This document shows positions 15,189 through 23,847 of a DNA stretch of 35,187 bases, piece after piece; position 1 is the first letter of the stretch; the number at the start of each line of letters is the position of its first letter. Position numbers and translations under genes: made by a program. The notes beneath the pieces were generated by a model, which was not told where the DNA came from, made no database searches, and was given only the letters and a program-made list of their open reading frames with translations. Origin of the DNA: Muribaculaceae bacterium (GTDB taxonomy: Bacteria > Bacteroidota > Bacteroidia > Bacteroidales > Muribaculaceae); assembly GCA_011959405.1 (NCBI GenBank), contig BLLX01000015.1:1-35187 (forward strand), in the 5' to 3' direction.

Positions 15189-18100
15189 ATGAAGCAGTTT
15201 TCGGAAGCTACACGGGTGCAGATGCCTGCAATGGTTCACCTGACCCGAATAGGATATACTTACTTTGGTAAGTTGAGTGAAGATAAGAATGGCACGGTCT
15301 ATGACGGTGACACGAATATTCTTTTGCAGGTATTTGAACGGCAGTTTAAAAATCTGAATCCCGGACACGAGGGAGAGTTTCTTCAAGTTTTGAAAGATAT
15401 TCGCAAGGAACTGAACGATGATGATCTCGGTCGAGGCTTTTACAATCGTCTCAAAGCCGTTTCGCCTGTAAAGCTGATAGACTTTGATAACATTGGGAAT
15501 AATACGTTCCATTTCACAGCCGAATTTACCTGTAAGAACGGACAGGATGAATTTCGTCCTGACATTACTTTGTTCGTAAACGGGTTGCCACTTTGTTTTG
15601 TAGAAGTGAAGAAGCCCAACAATCATGGTGGTATGTTGGCAGAGAGCGCACGAATGAACAAAGAACGTTTTCCCAATAAGAAATTCCGCCGTTTCATCAA
15701 CATTACGCAGTTGATGATATTCAGCAATAATATGGAATATGATGCGTTGGGCGGTATCGTACCCATACAAGGGGCTTTCTATTGTACTGGGGCACGTTCA
15801 TACGCACCATTCAATTGCTTCCGTGAAGAAAATTTAAGCGGTCAGAAAATTGCACCATTCCATCGTGACTACTTGTATAAGGAGATTGACAAGACGGTGG
15901 AAAAACAGATATTGTCTGATTACAACTGCCAAGTCATTCATACAAGCCCTGAATATCAGACAAATCTCGGTTTCAATACTCCTACAAACCGAATTTTAAC
16001 CTCTATGTGTTCGCCTGAGCGGTTGTTGTATATCATCAGATATGGTATTGCCTATGTCCGTATGGAGCGTGAGGTAGATGGAAAGATAGAATTTACCGAC
16101 CAAAAGCATATTATGCGTTACCAACAATTGTTTGCATCCTTGGCTATTCGCCAAAAAATGGCAGAGGGGATAAAATCGGGCGTAGTATGGCATACACAAG
16201 GGAGTGGTAAAACCGCCTTGTCATACTATCTGACTTATATTCTTAACGATTTCTATTCCAAACAAAATAAGGTTGCCAAATTCTATTTTATAGTAGACCG
16301 CCTTGACCTTTTGGAACAAGCCACACAAGAGTTTGAAGCTCGTGGGCTGGTAGTATCTACTGCCAATACAAGAGCCGAACTGATGGAGCAGTTCCGCAGT
16401 AATCAGGCTCAACAAGGTGTAAGCGGACAGGCAGAAATCACGGTTGTGAACATTCAACGCTTTGCCGAGGATAAGGAGAAGGTGCGTATCAGCGATTATG
16501 CAACCAATCTCCAGCGCATCTTCATTCTTGACGAGGCTCATCGAGGATATAAACCCGGTGGATGCTTTCTTGCCAATCTCTTTGATGCCGACACCGATGC
16601 GGTTAAAATCGCACTTACTGGTACACCGTTGTTAAAGGAGGAACGTGCCAGTTGCAAGGTGTTCGGTAACTATCTGCATACCTATTATTACGACAAGTCC
16701 ATTGCCGATGGCTACACGCTGAAAATCATACGTGAGGATATAGAAACTTCCTACAAAGAACGTTTGTCTGATGTGTATGACAAACTGGAAACCCTTGTGC
16801 AAAAAAAAGACATCCGTAAGTCGGAAATCATAGAGCATCCAAGTTATGTAAACGAGTTGGCTCGTTACATTATGACGGACTTAAAAGAGTTTCGCAAGAT
16901 ACAGGGTGACGATACTTTGGGTGGTATGGTTATCTGTGAAACCAGCGAACAGGCAAGACGGCTTTATGATGTATTCCAAGAAGAGTGGTTGAAGTATCAG
17001 CCGAAGCCCATCAAGATAAAACTTGCCGATGGTTCGTATGTGGTGGGTGAGCCGGAAGTGGATTACAAATCAAAATATAGGCCATTGAAAGCCGGAATTA
17101 TTCTTCACGATACTGATGACAAGGAAACTCGCAAGCAGATAGTCAAGGACTTCAAGAAAAATATGACAGTGGATATTCTCATTGTCTTCAATATGCTTTT
17201 GACTGGTTTTGATGCGCCACGCTTGAAACGGCTGTATTTCGGGCGCAAATTGAAAGACCACAATCTGCTTCAAGCCATAACACGTGTAAACCGCCCTTAT
17301 CCCGGTATGCGTTACGGTTTTGTCATTGACTTCGCAGACATCAAGCGAAACTTCAAGGAAACCAACGAAGCCTATCTGCAAGAGTTGAACCGCTTCAATG
17401 ATGTGGACGAAACAGGTGAATCCGCTGCTACCGACACTTTTACCCAAGTCATTGAGGACAAGGAAGAGATATTGAACCAAATGAAGAAAGTTCGGCAAAC
17501 GCTCTTCAATTACACATACGACAATGCGGAAGAGTTTTCTTCAGAAATCTCCACTGAAGAGGATAAGGCTGTATTGCTCGACTTGAAACAGGCGTTGGAG
17601 TCAGCCAAGAATATGGCAAATATCGTGCGTACATTCGGTGATGATGAAATGAAAGAACAGTTTGCCAAACTCGAAATCACCAAGTTGCCGCAACTGCTCT
17701 CTGAGGTACAGAGACGGATTAGTATCATCAATCAGAAAGAGGCTTTCAATGCAAACGAGGAAACGAAAGCCCTAATCAATGAGGCAATGATGGATATAGA
17801 GTTCACTTTCTCCAAAATAGGACAAGAGGAAATGCGCCTTATATCCGGTGGTGTGGAATTGAAAGAGAAATGGCAGCGTACCATTTCTTCGTTTACCCAG
17901 AACTTTGACCAAGACGACCCGGAGTTCATTTCGTTGCGTGAAGCCTTTATGGAACGCTTCAAGGAACACGGTTTTGTGATTGACACAATAGCTAAATTCA
18001 ACGAGGAGACACAGGCTTTGGATGAAATTATTGGTCGCCTGCAAGAGTTGCAAAAACGCAACAATGTCTTGTTGAAAAAGTACAAGGGCGATGAAAAATT

Positions 18101-18419
18101 TGCCCGTGTACACAAGCGCATACGTGAAGTGAATAAGCAAAGGAAAGATAAAGGACAGAAGCCTATGTTCTCTTTCCTTGACGAAGAGATTGCTGCTATC
18201 CTCAATATTATAAAAGAGGATGTGGATGCCAAAGTGTATGACCGTAATGACATTCTGAAAAAGGATGCTTATTTCGGGCGCACGGTGATGGCTCTTATCA
18301 ACGGATGCCTGTTTCATTTTCCGCAAATCAAGCCTGAAATGGACGATTACAAGTTCATCCAGACACGCATTTCACAACAGTATATCAACCAATATAACGC
18401 CACTTACGGCATTGCATAA
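15189..18419 (+). CDS. hsdR: Type I restriction endonuclease R subunit HsdR
   Basis: A 1076-residue protein. The nuclease domain is N-terminal with the PD-(D/E)XK core RPDITLFVNG (Asp125) and CFVEVKKPNN (Glu139, Lys141). The translocase motor follows: Walker A in HTQGSGKTALSYYL, DEAH in IFILDEAHRGY, ALTGTPLL (motif III), and later motifs MLLTGFDAP and LLQAITRVNRPY. The C-terminal 300 residues are helical, as expected for HsdM contact. Full length and uninterrupted. It cleaves DNA at a distance after ATP-driven translocation when the MS complex finds unmethylated sites. The downstream hsdM ATG is 5 bp after its stop. Confidence 0.95.
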   Translation: MKQFSEATRVQMPAMVHLTRIGYTYFGKLSEDKNGTVYDGDTNILLQVFERQFKNLNPGHEGEFLQVLKDIRKELNDDDLGRGFYNRLKAVSPVKLIDFDNIGNNTFHFTAEFTCKNGQDEFRPDITLFVNGLPLCFVEVKKPNNHGGMLAESARMNKERFPNKKFRRFINITQLMIFSNNMEYDALGGIVPIQGAFYCTGARSYAPFNCFREENLSGQKIAPFHRDYLYKEIDKTVEKQILSDYNCQVIHTSPEYQTNLGFNTPTNRILTSMCSPERLLYIIRYGIAYVRMEREVDGKIEFTDQKHIMRYQQLFASLAIRQKMAEGIKSGVVWHTQGSGKTALSYYLTYILNDFYSKQNKVAKFYFIVDRLDLLEQATQEFEARGLVVSTANTRAELMEQFRSNQAQQGVSGQAEITVVNIQRFAEDKEKVRISDYATNLQRIFILDEAHRGYKPGGCFLANLFDADTDAVKIALTGTPLLKEERASCKVFGNYLHTYYYDKSIADGYTLKIIREDIETSYKERLSDVYDKLETLVQKKDIRKSEIIEHPSYVNELARYIMTDLKEFRKIQGDDTLGGMVICETSEQARRLYDVFQEEWLKYQPKPIKIKLADGSYVVGEPEVDYKSKYRPLKAGIILHDTDDKETRKQIVKDFKKNMTVDILIVFNMLLTGFDAPRLKRLYFGRKLKDHNLLQAITRVNRPYPGMRYGFVIDFADIKRNFKETNEAYLQELNRFNDVDETGESAATDTFTQVIEDKEEILNQMKKVRQTLFNYTYDNAEEFSSEISTEEDKAVLLDLKQALESAKNMANIVRTFGDDEMKEQFAKLEITKLPQLLSEVQRRISIINQKEAFNANEETKALINEAMMDIEFTFSKIGQEEMRLISGGVELKEKWQRTISSFTQNFDQDDPEFISLREAFMERFKEHGFVIDTIAKFNEETQALDEIIGRLQELQKRNNVLLKKYKGDEKFARVHKRIREVNKQRKDKGQKPMFSFLDEEIAAILNIIKEDVDAKVYDRNDILKKDAYFGRTVMALINGCLFHFPQIKPEMDDYKFIQTRISQQYINQYNATYGIA

Positions 18420-18424
18420 AGATT

Positions 18425-20086
18425 ATGTCAGATATTAAAGAAAAAACATTAAAACTCATCGATGGGCTTAAAGCCACCTGCCAATCATACGGCATGGGAA
18501 ACGATGGTAACGAATATAAGATTATCACTCAGGTGTTTCTCTATAAATTCCTGAATGACAAATTCGGTTATGAACTGAAAAATGCGAAAAGCGAGATTGC
18601 CAAGAAACTGACAGGAGATGTAAAATGGGAAACGGCATACGAAAATCTTTCTGCCGATGAGCGTATGCTTATTCAGAGTGCCATTTCGCCAGATGTCCCG
18701 ATGCTCGAACCGTACCATCTGATTGCCAATCTTTGGAACCAGCAGGGAAAAGGTGATTTTGACACTATATTCGACTCTACGATGACGGATATAGCGGAGT
18801 TGAATGCTGATATATTCTCCACGCAGACCACAGCCAACACGAAGATTCCATTGTTCGAGGCACTGACACCGTTTGTGACCGATTCGGCACAACGTGCGCC
18901 ATTCGCTCGTGCTCTGGTGGATAAACTCGTGAATTTCTCTTTCGAGGAAGCGTTTGCACAGAATTACGATTTCTTTTCCAGCATCTTTGAATATCTGATT
19001 AAAGACTATAATACAGCCGGAGGCGGCAAGTATGCGGAATATTATACGCCTCACGCCATTGCCACGATTATGGCTCGTCTGTTGGTGGGTGATAATGCCG
19101 ACTTGCATAGCATGGAGTGTTATGACCCCTCAGCAGGAACAGGTACATTGCTTATGGCACTTAGCCATCAAATAAGCGAAGACCGTTGTACTATCTTCTC
19201 ACAAGATATATCCCAACGGAGCAACAAGATGCTGAAATTAAATTTATTACTCAACGGGCTTGTATCTTCGCTTGACAATGCTATTCAAGGTGACACGCTT
19301 GTAAGTCCTTATCACAAGAGCGATGATGGACAACAATTGCGCCAGTTTGATTTTGTGGTAAGCAATCCGCCTTTCAAGATGGACTTCTCGGACACTCGCG
19401 AGAAGATAGCCGCCATGCCAGCCCGTTTTTGGGCAGGAGTTCCCAATGTACCTGCCAAAAAGAAAGAATCAATGGCAATATACACCTGTTTCATTCAGCA
19501 CGTTATCAATTCGCTGAAAAAGACGGGTAAAGGTGCGATTGTTATCCCTACTGGTTTTATTACAGCAAAAAGCGGCATTGAGAACAAAATTCTTCATAAA
19601 ATTGTAGATGACAAAGTGGTATTTGGCTGTGTTTCTATGCCAAGCAACGTGTTTGCCAATACAGGTACAAATGTCAGTGTGCTGTTCTTTGACAAGTCTG
19701 CAACTGCCGACAAAGTAATCTTGATTGATGCCAGCAAATTGGGCGAGGAATACAAAGATGCTAACGGATTGAAAAAGGTGCGTCTGAACGATGAAGAGAT
19801 AGAAAAGATTGTCGGCACATTCCAGCGAAAGGAGGCAGTGGAAGATTTCTCTGTGGCTGTCTCTTACGATGAGATAAAGGAAAAGGGATATTCTCTTTCT
19901 GCCGGGCAATATTTCGACATCAAGATTGATTATGTAGATATAACGGAAGACGAGTTCAATGCTCGTATGGCGAATTATAAGCAAACTCTCGCCAAGCAAT
20001 TTGCTGAGAGTCATAGATTGGAAGAGGAAATTATGAAACAGTTGGATGCATTGCAGTTCAACGCAAATGTAGGTAACAATGAGTAA
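18425..20086 (+). CDS. hsdM: Type I N6-adenine methyltransferase HsdM
   Basis: A 553-residue protein. The N-terminal helical HsdM domain (LIDGLKATCQSYGMGNDGNEYKI is its start region) is followed by the methylase domain: SAM-binding YDPSAGTGTLLMAL (motif I) and catalytic NPPF at Asn314 (motif IV, FVVSNPPFKMDF). It methylates adenine in the site chosen by HsdS and is needed for both modification and cleavage. No truncation. It overlaps the RhuM-like gene by 8 bp. Confidence 0.95.
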   Translation: MSDIKEKTLKLIDGLKATCQSYGMGNDGNEYKIITQVFLYKFLNDKFGYELKNAKSEIAKKLTGDVKWETAYENLSADERMLIQSAISPDVPMLEPYHLIANLWNQQGKGDFDTIFDSTMTDIAELNADIFSTQTTANTKIPLFEALTPFVTDSAQRAPFARALVDKLVNFSFEEAFAQNYDFFSSIFEYLIKDYNTAGGGKYAEYYTPHAIATIMARLLVGDNADLHSMECYDPSAGTGTLLMALSHQISEDRCTIFSQDISQRSNKMLKLNLLLNGLVSSLDNAIQGDTLVSPYHKSDDGQQLRQFDFVVSNPPFKMDFSDTREKIAAMPARFWAGVPNVPAKKKESMAIYTCFIQHVINSLKKTGKGAIVIPTGFITAKSGIENKILHKIVDDKVVFGCVSMPSNVFANTGTNVSVLFFDKSATADKVILIDASKLGEEYKDANGLKKVRLNDEEIEKIVGTFQRKEAVEDFSVAVSYDEIKEKGYSLSAGQYFDIKIDYVDITEDEFNARMANYKQTLAKQFAESHRLEEEIMKQLDALQFNANVGNNE

Positions 20087-21080
20087 CGAAATCCAGTTTT
20101 TGCTATACAGCCTTCCCGATAAAGAGGTTAAGGTGCAGGTGGTTATAAAAGACGAGACCATTTGGTGTACGCAGAAAGCTATGGCAGAGCTTTTCGGTAT
20201 TGACAAATCCGGGATTAGTCGCCACATAGCCAATATATTCAAGGACGAAGAACTACAGCAAGACACGACAGTTGCAAAAATTGCAACTGTCGTAAATCGA
20301 GGCATAAGAGGTGAGGTTGAAGAGTTGGTTGATTTCTATAATCTTGATATGATTATCGCAGTTGGCTACCGTATCTCTTCTCCCAAAGCAACCAAGTTTC
20401 GCCAGTGGGCTACCAAGATTCTCAATGAGTATATCAAGAAAGGGTTTGTGCTTGATGATGAACGCTTAAAACAGGGAACGGCTGTATTCGGAAAGGACTA
20501 TTTTCGTGAATTGCTTGAAAGAGTACGCTCTATCCGTGCCAGTGAACGGCGTATTTGGCAGCAGATTACCGATATATACGCAGAGTGCAGTATTGACTAT
20601 GACAATAACTCGCCTACCACACACGATTTCTATGCCATGATACAAAACCGTTTTCACTATGCCATTACTGGGCAAACGGCAGCAGAAATCATCTACACTA
20701 AGGCAGACCATACCCAAGAACACATGGGGCTGACCACATGGAAGAATGCTCCTGACGGACGTATCTTGAAATCGGATGTGTCAATAGCCAAAAACTATTT
20801 GCAGGAGAATGAAATCCGTCGGTTGGAACGTGCCGTAACGGGATTTTTTGATTATATCGAAGACCTCATTGAACGAGAGAACACGTTTAATATGGAGCAG
20901 TTTGCAGCCAGTGTCAATGAGTTTCTGACTTTCCGCAAATATCAGATATTGCCGGATAAAGGACGCATTTCTGCGGCACAAGCCAAGGCAAAGGCAGAAA
21001 GCGAATATGACATTTTTAATAAAACCCAACGTATTGATTCTGACTTTGATAAACAGATTAAAGGAATGTTGGATAAGTAA
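20079..21080 (+). CDS. RhuM-family protein in RM operon
   Basis: A 333-residue protein with the RhuM core: IWCTQKAMAELFGIDKSGISRHIANIF, a winged-HTH-like start, then DFYNLDMIIAVGYRISSPKATKFRQWATKILNEYI. The C-terminal half is helical (YAECSIDYDNNSPTTHDFYAMIQNRFHYAI and following). RhuM proteins are frequently embedded in type I RM loci in gut bacteria; their function is not settled. Oddity: a perfect 12-bp inverted repeat with a 3-base loop (20266-20292) lies in the coding sequence where the HTH joins the core. It lies between hsdM and hsdS, overlapping hsdM. Confidence 0.85.
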   Translation: MSNEIQFLLYSLPDKEVKVQVVIKDETIWCTQKAMAELFGIDKSGISRHIANIFKDEELQQDTTVAKIATVVNRGIRGEVEELVDFYNLDMIIAVGYRISSPKATKFRQWATKILNEYIKKGFVLDDERLKQGTAVFGKDYFRELLERVRSIRASERRIWQQITDIYAECSIDYDNNSPTTHDFYAMIQNRFHYAITGQTAAEIIYTKADHTQEHMGLTTWKNAPDGRILKSDVSIAKNYLQENEIRRLERAVTGFFDYIEDLIERENTFNMEQFAASVNEFLTFRKYQILPDKGRISAAQAKAKAESEYDIFNKTQRIDSDFDKQIKGMLDK

Positions 21081-21083
21081 TTC

Positions 21084-21146
21084 TTCCACAAGTTGTGGAA
21101 AATTTATTTATCCAATGTCTACATTTACTCCCCAATTTGTGGAGTA
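21084..21146. promoter_or_regulatory. Two related palindromes upstream of hsdS
   Basis: TTCCACAA-G-TTGTGGAA (21084-21100, perfect 8-bp arms) and a 21-bp near-palindrome (21126-21146, 9 of 10 pairs, core CCCAAT-TTGTGG) occupy the 88-bp gap between rhuM and hsdS. Both carry a CAA-n-TTG-t/g-GG core, so they look like two copies of one operator rather than a terminator. Confidence 0.5.
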
Positions 21147-21168
21147 AACACGGTTATTATAAAAGAGA

Positions 21169-21885
21169 ATGAAGCTAAGTTGGGTAAGGAGTAAAACGAA
21201 AAAAGTGATGGAATTGAGAAAATATAATGCAAATCGTACTCAAGTTCTGAAAATAAATCAAATTGTGCGCACAGTTTCAGAGACTCACAAATTTGATAAA
21301 GACAAACTCATTGCCATAAATACATCTGATGTAGAAAATGGCGTAATGGGTAGCGGCACGCTAACTTCTGTAGATGAGCTAAAAGGTCAATTTAAGAAGA
21401 CCATAGTAAAGGACGATATATTGTTCAGTGAAATACGTCCTGCTAACAGAAGATTTGCTAAAGTTACAACAGAAGACACAAAAGACTATGTTGTGTCTAC
21501 CAAATTGATGGTATTGCGAAAATATAATGAAGATGTTGATTTGGAGTATTTTTATTATTGTTTGACCAATCAACCTTTTCTTGATATACTCCAACGAAGA
21601 GCCGAAAATCGAATAGGTTCATTTCCACAAATTACATTTGATTTGCTTTCGGAATACGCTTTCCCAATACCGCCAATCAGCGAACAGAAAAGAATATCAA
21701 GTGTAATATCTACGTTAGATAAAAAGATAGCTATTAATCGTGCGATAAATCAGAATTTACCGACACTTGACCGTTCATCAATAGCGGGAGAAGTTCGTCG
21801 CGTTGCTTGGTCAATTCCTCGCATTCTACTCTTATTTGCTTCATTTTGTAAAATATCGGAGTTATTGTTTTGTCGAATCTTTTGA
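21169..21885 (+). CDS. hsdS: HsdS specificity subunit, 5' half, in present inversion state
   Basis: Residues 1-197 encode one full target-recognition domain (YNANRTQVLKINQIV, LFSEIRPANRRFAKV, ENRIGSFPQITFDLL, FPIPPISEQKRI) and the central conserved helix (ISTLDKKIAINRAINQNL). At the 17-bp repeat (21743-21759) the frame enters inverted DNA, so the last 41 residues are antisense to the other half and are not HsdS-like. In the opposite orientation the frame continues NQNL-EAMTKQLYDYW and runs to 22530, giving 453 residues, normal HsdS length. ATG at 21169, with an alternative at 21208. In the current state the complex would have one TRD per subunit; whether it is active is unknown. Confidence 0.85.
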   Translation: MKLSWVRSKTKKVMELRKYNANRTQVLKINQIVRTVSETHKFDKDKLIAINTSDVENGVMGSGTLTSVDELKGQFKKTIVKDDILFSEIRPANRRFAKVTTEDTKDYVVSTKLMVLRKYNEDVDLEYFYYCLTNQPFLDILQRRAENRIGSFPQITFDLLSEYAFPIPPISEQKRISSVISTLDKKIAINRAINQNLPTLDRSSIAGEVRRVAWSIPRILLLFASFCKISELLFCRIF

Positions 21886-22387
21886 GTAAATCTTTATGGG
21901 GCTTTATCATTGGTAAGTTATAAAGAGTTGAAGCAGTCATGCTTGGCACACCTGTTCCTGAATCCCATCTTGTAAAATCAATGTCTTTGATGGCAAAGAA
22001 AATATATTTAGCACAATACGGGACTTTCATTTCAGAATAGAACATTGTATCAACAGTCCAAAAGGCTTCATCAACATACATGATGTTGTTTAATGTCCCT
22101 TTTCTTGGCATTAAAACCGACTCTCCTCTATATAAGTTTTCATTAACTCTGCGCATTTCTCCACCGCTACCATAAACAGGATATACACCTTCGGCTAAAT
22201 GCTTGTGGTCACGTCCGTTTTTAATGGTTAGGAAATACTCTAATGTACAATTATCCCATCCTTTAGGAATTTTTCGTTTAAGTTTTTCGTTCCACACCAT
22301 CTCTCCACCACTTGATTTATACGGTTTCCCTTCCTCATTCGGGAAATCAAACTGTACAAACCAGTAATCATAGAGCTGCTTCGTCAT
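21734..22387 (-). CDS. hsdS: HsdS second half, inverted (parked) cassette
   Basis: This frame encodes MTKQLYDYWFVQFDFPNEEGKPYKSSG, a second TRD (PKGWDNCTLEYFLTIKNG to MTASTLYNLPMIKP) and the distal helix ending ELTKQRDELLPLLMNGQVSVN. In intact Bacteroidetes HsdS, KQLYDYWFVQFDFP directly follows the NQNL helix, confirming it is the missing half of the plus-strand gene. It has no promoter box of its own, and its first ATG is internal to HsdS, so it is probably silent now. The last codons cross the left repeat, giving a SDLSHD end. Confidence 0.85.
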   Translation of the reverse strand: MTKQLYDYWFVQFDFPNEEGKPYKSSGGEMVWNEKLKRKIPKGWDNCTLEYFLTIKNGRDHKHLAEGVYPVYGSGGEMRRVNENLYRGESVLMPRKGTLNNIMYVDEAFWTVDTMFYSEMKVPYCAKYIFFAIKDIDFTRWDSGTGVPSMTASTLYNLPMIKPHKDLLKRFDKTITPIFYKMKQIRVECEELTKQRDELLPLLMNGQVSVNSDLSHD

Positions 22388-22410
22388 CGCCTCTAAATTC
22401 TGATTTATCG
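21743..22410. repeat. Invertible hsdS segment with 17-bp inverted repeats
   Basis: CGATAAATCAGAATTTA occurs at 21743-21759 on the plus strand and at 22394-22410 on the minus strand, exactly 17 bp with different flanking bases. The 634 bp between (21760-22393) hold the second half of hsdS in reverse. Conceptual inversion joins the halves in frame (codons ...CAG AAT TTA then GAG GCG ATG). This is the signature of phase-variable type I RM specificity. Confidence 0.85.
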
Positions 22411-22425
22411 GTATATAAAAAGAAA

Positions 22426-22447
22426 AGGAGAGGAAGAATCCCCTCCT
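22426..22447 (-). terminator. Terminator of the minus-strand mobilization operon
   Basis: Interrupted stem AGGAG-x-GGA / TCC-x-CTCCT with a 4-base loop, followed on the minus strand by TTTCTTTTT. It lies 16 bp from the right inversion repeat. In the other hsdS orientation the hsdS reading frame would run through this hairpin. Confidence 0.6.
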
Positions 22448-22465
22448 TAACCTTCAAACCAAGTC

Positions 22466-22870
22466 TCAGACATTCAAATCCTTCATTGCCAATCCATAGT
22501 TTTCTTGTCCGAACAGGTCTTGATGGATGAGCTTCAATCCGAGCGTCTGATAATACTTGTAATCATCCCCTTCGGTACAGAGATATTTGTACCCGTAGCG
22601 TGGCATGTACTCCTTGAAGAAATGAGCCAAGTCTTTCAGGTTTTCGGCTTGGTTCTTCTTGAAGTTGCTACGCACGATGATGATAGCCCAGTCGGGGAAG
22701 TTACCTCTTCCGTTGCTGTACTCCCAGAAGCGGATGTAGCAGTCCAAATCACGCTCACGGATGTCTACACAAAAGCCATTGGCATTTTGCATCACGCTAC
22801 AACTGTTTCTGTAGCCAAACTTCTCACACAGATAGAGATTGAAATCAAGAATCAAATCTTTTTGTTCCAT
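22466..22870 (-). CDS. Hypothetical protein, 134 aa, downstream of relaxase
   Basis: Not recognised. A soluble, aromatic-rich protein (LDCYIRFWEYSNGRGNFPDWAIIIVRSNF, FFKEYMPRYGYKYLCTEGDDYKYYQTLG), with alternating strands and helices and three cysteines. It is in line with and 35 bp after the relaxase stop, so probably the last gene of the mobilization operon. In the alternative hsdS orientation the tail of HsdS would overlap its 3' end on the opposite strand. Confidence 0.65.
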   Translation of the reverse strand: MEQKDLILDFNLYLCEKFGYRNSCSVMQNANGFCVDIRERDLDCYIRFWEYSNGRGNFPDWAIIIVRSNFKKNQAENLKDLAHFFKEYMPRYGYKYLCTEGDDYKYYQTLGLKLIHQDLFGQENYGLAMKDLNV

Positions 22871-22905
22871 AATTGTTTGAATTTAAAAAGTTAATAAATA
22901 GTGGA

Positions 22906-23847
22906 TTATAAACGAAAGCCTCGCTTGCGCTTAGCCTTTTTCTTTTTCATCAGGCGATTGAACTCTGCTTCTTCTGCGGCAGTAGCATCGTATGATGAAC
23001 AGCCATTCAACAGGCCAAGACCGATGCTTGAGCCATTGTCGGAATGGGAAACGCTTTGCTGCGCCTCTTCATCTTTATGCGTGAATCTTTGTTTATGGTA
23101 TTCAAATGAAGATGCACAAGCATTCTGCTCCAATCGGTTGTCTATATTCAAATAGCTGAACTCACGGCTGACCTTTGAACCGGAGAAAGAAAAGCCGTCA
23201 TACTCAAACTTGACTCCCTGTATTTCCCTTGTAGTCCGACAGACCTTGAATTTCATATCAATGTCACGGTCGGCAAGGGCTCCTTTCAGTTCATCCCAAC
23301 TTTGAGCTTTGGGCAATTCCTCTTTCAACGCCTTGTATATCTCATGCTTTGCCCGGTCGTATGGGCGCAAGCGTTCCTCCTTGATATGGTCTTTACCATT
23401 GGCAAAGTGCAAGCGGTATTTTGCCGTCAACATCTTACACACTTTTTCATTTCTGCGGAAGTCGTTTTTGTCGCTAATCGTCTTACCGTCATTGTCCACA
23501 CGATTGAAAACGATGTGGCAATGCGGATGCTCACGGTCGATATGCCGGGCGATGATGTACTGCGTGTTTTCGATGCCCATCAGTTTCATATAGTCATGGG
23601 CGATTTGCAACATCAACGTATCATCAGACTTCAGGCGTTCGCCATCTTCAGGAGAGAAGTTGAGCGAGGTGTGTCCGACAATATTCTTTACCTTGTCGTT
23701 GAGCAACGCCTGTAATTCAAATTGCTCTGCCATCTGTTCGGGTGAGCCATCCACTCCGACAGCTTCCAGCAACTTGGATTTCTCCTCTTTGAGGACATAA
23801 CGGACACAACCACCGAACGATGTTCCTTTGGTTTGCTTACCTATCAT
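22906..23847 (-). CDS. mobA: Relaxase/mobilization nuclease (MobA-type, HUH)
   Basis: A 313-residue relaxase of the PF03432 type. A candidate nicking Tyr lies in FGGCVRYVLKEE (about residue 17). The metal-binding motif is HIDREHPHCHIVFNRV (residues about 101-116), preceded by GHTSLNFSPEDGE. It nicks oriT and is carried with the single strand into a recipient, using a resident conjugative element's machinery since no type IV secretion genes are seen here. The last residues are RKRGFRL, matching the end of the DUF6371 protein. It overlaps mobC by 11 bp. Confidence 0.92.
   Translation of the reverse strand: MIGKQTKGTSFGGCVRYVLKEEKSKLLEAVGVDGSPEQMAEQFELQALLNDKVKNIVGHTSLNFSPEDGERLKSDDTLMLQIAHDYMKLMGIENTQYIIARHIDREHPHCHIVFNRVDNDGKTISDKNDFRRNEKVCKMLTAKYRLHFANGKDHIKEERLRPYDRAKHEIYKALKEELPKAQSWDELKGALADRDIDMKFKVCRTTREIQGVKFEYDGFSFSGSKVSREFSYLNIDNRLEQNACASSFEYHKQRFTHKDEEAQQSVSHSDNGSSIGLGLLNGCSSYDATAAEEAEFNRLMKKKKAKRKRGFRL

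Noticed and set aside
18485-20305. Several long minus-strand frames opposite hsdR, hsdM and rhuM
   Set aside because: They lie entirely within strong type I RM genes and read as shadows rich in Cys/Ile/Leu with no domain signature.
22312-22530. Plus-strand frame of 72 codons at the right inversion repeat
   Set aside because: Not an independent gene: its 3' part is the tail HsdS would acquire after inversion, and its 5' part is antisense to the parked hsdS cassette.
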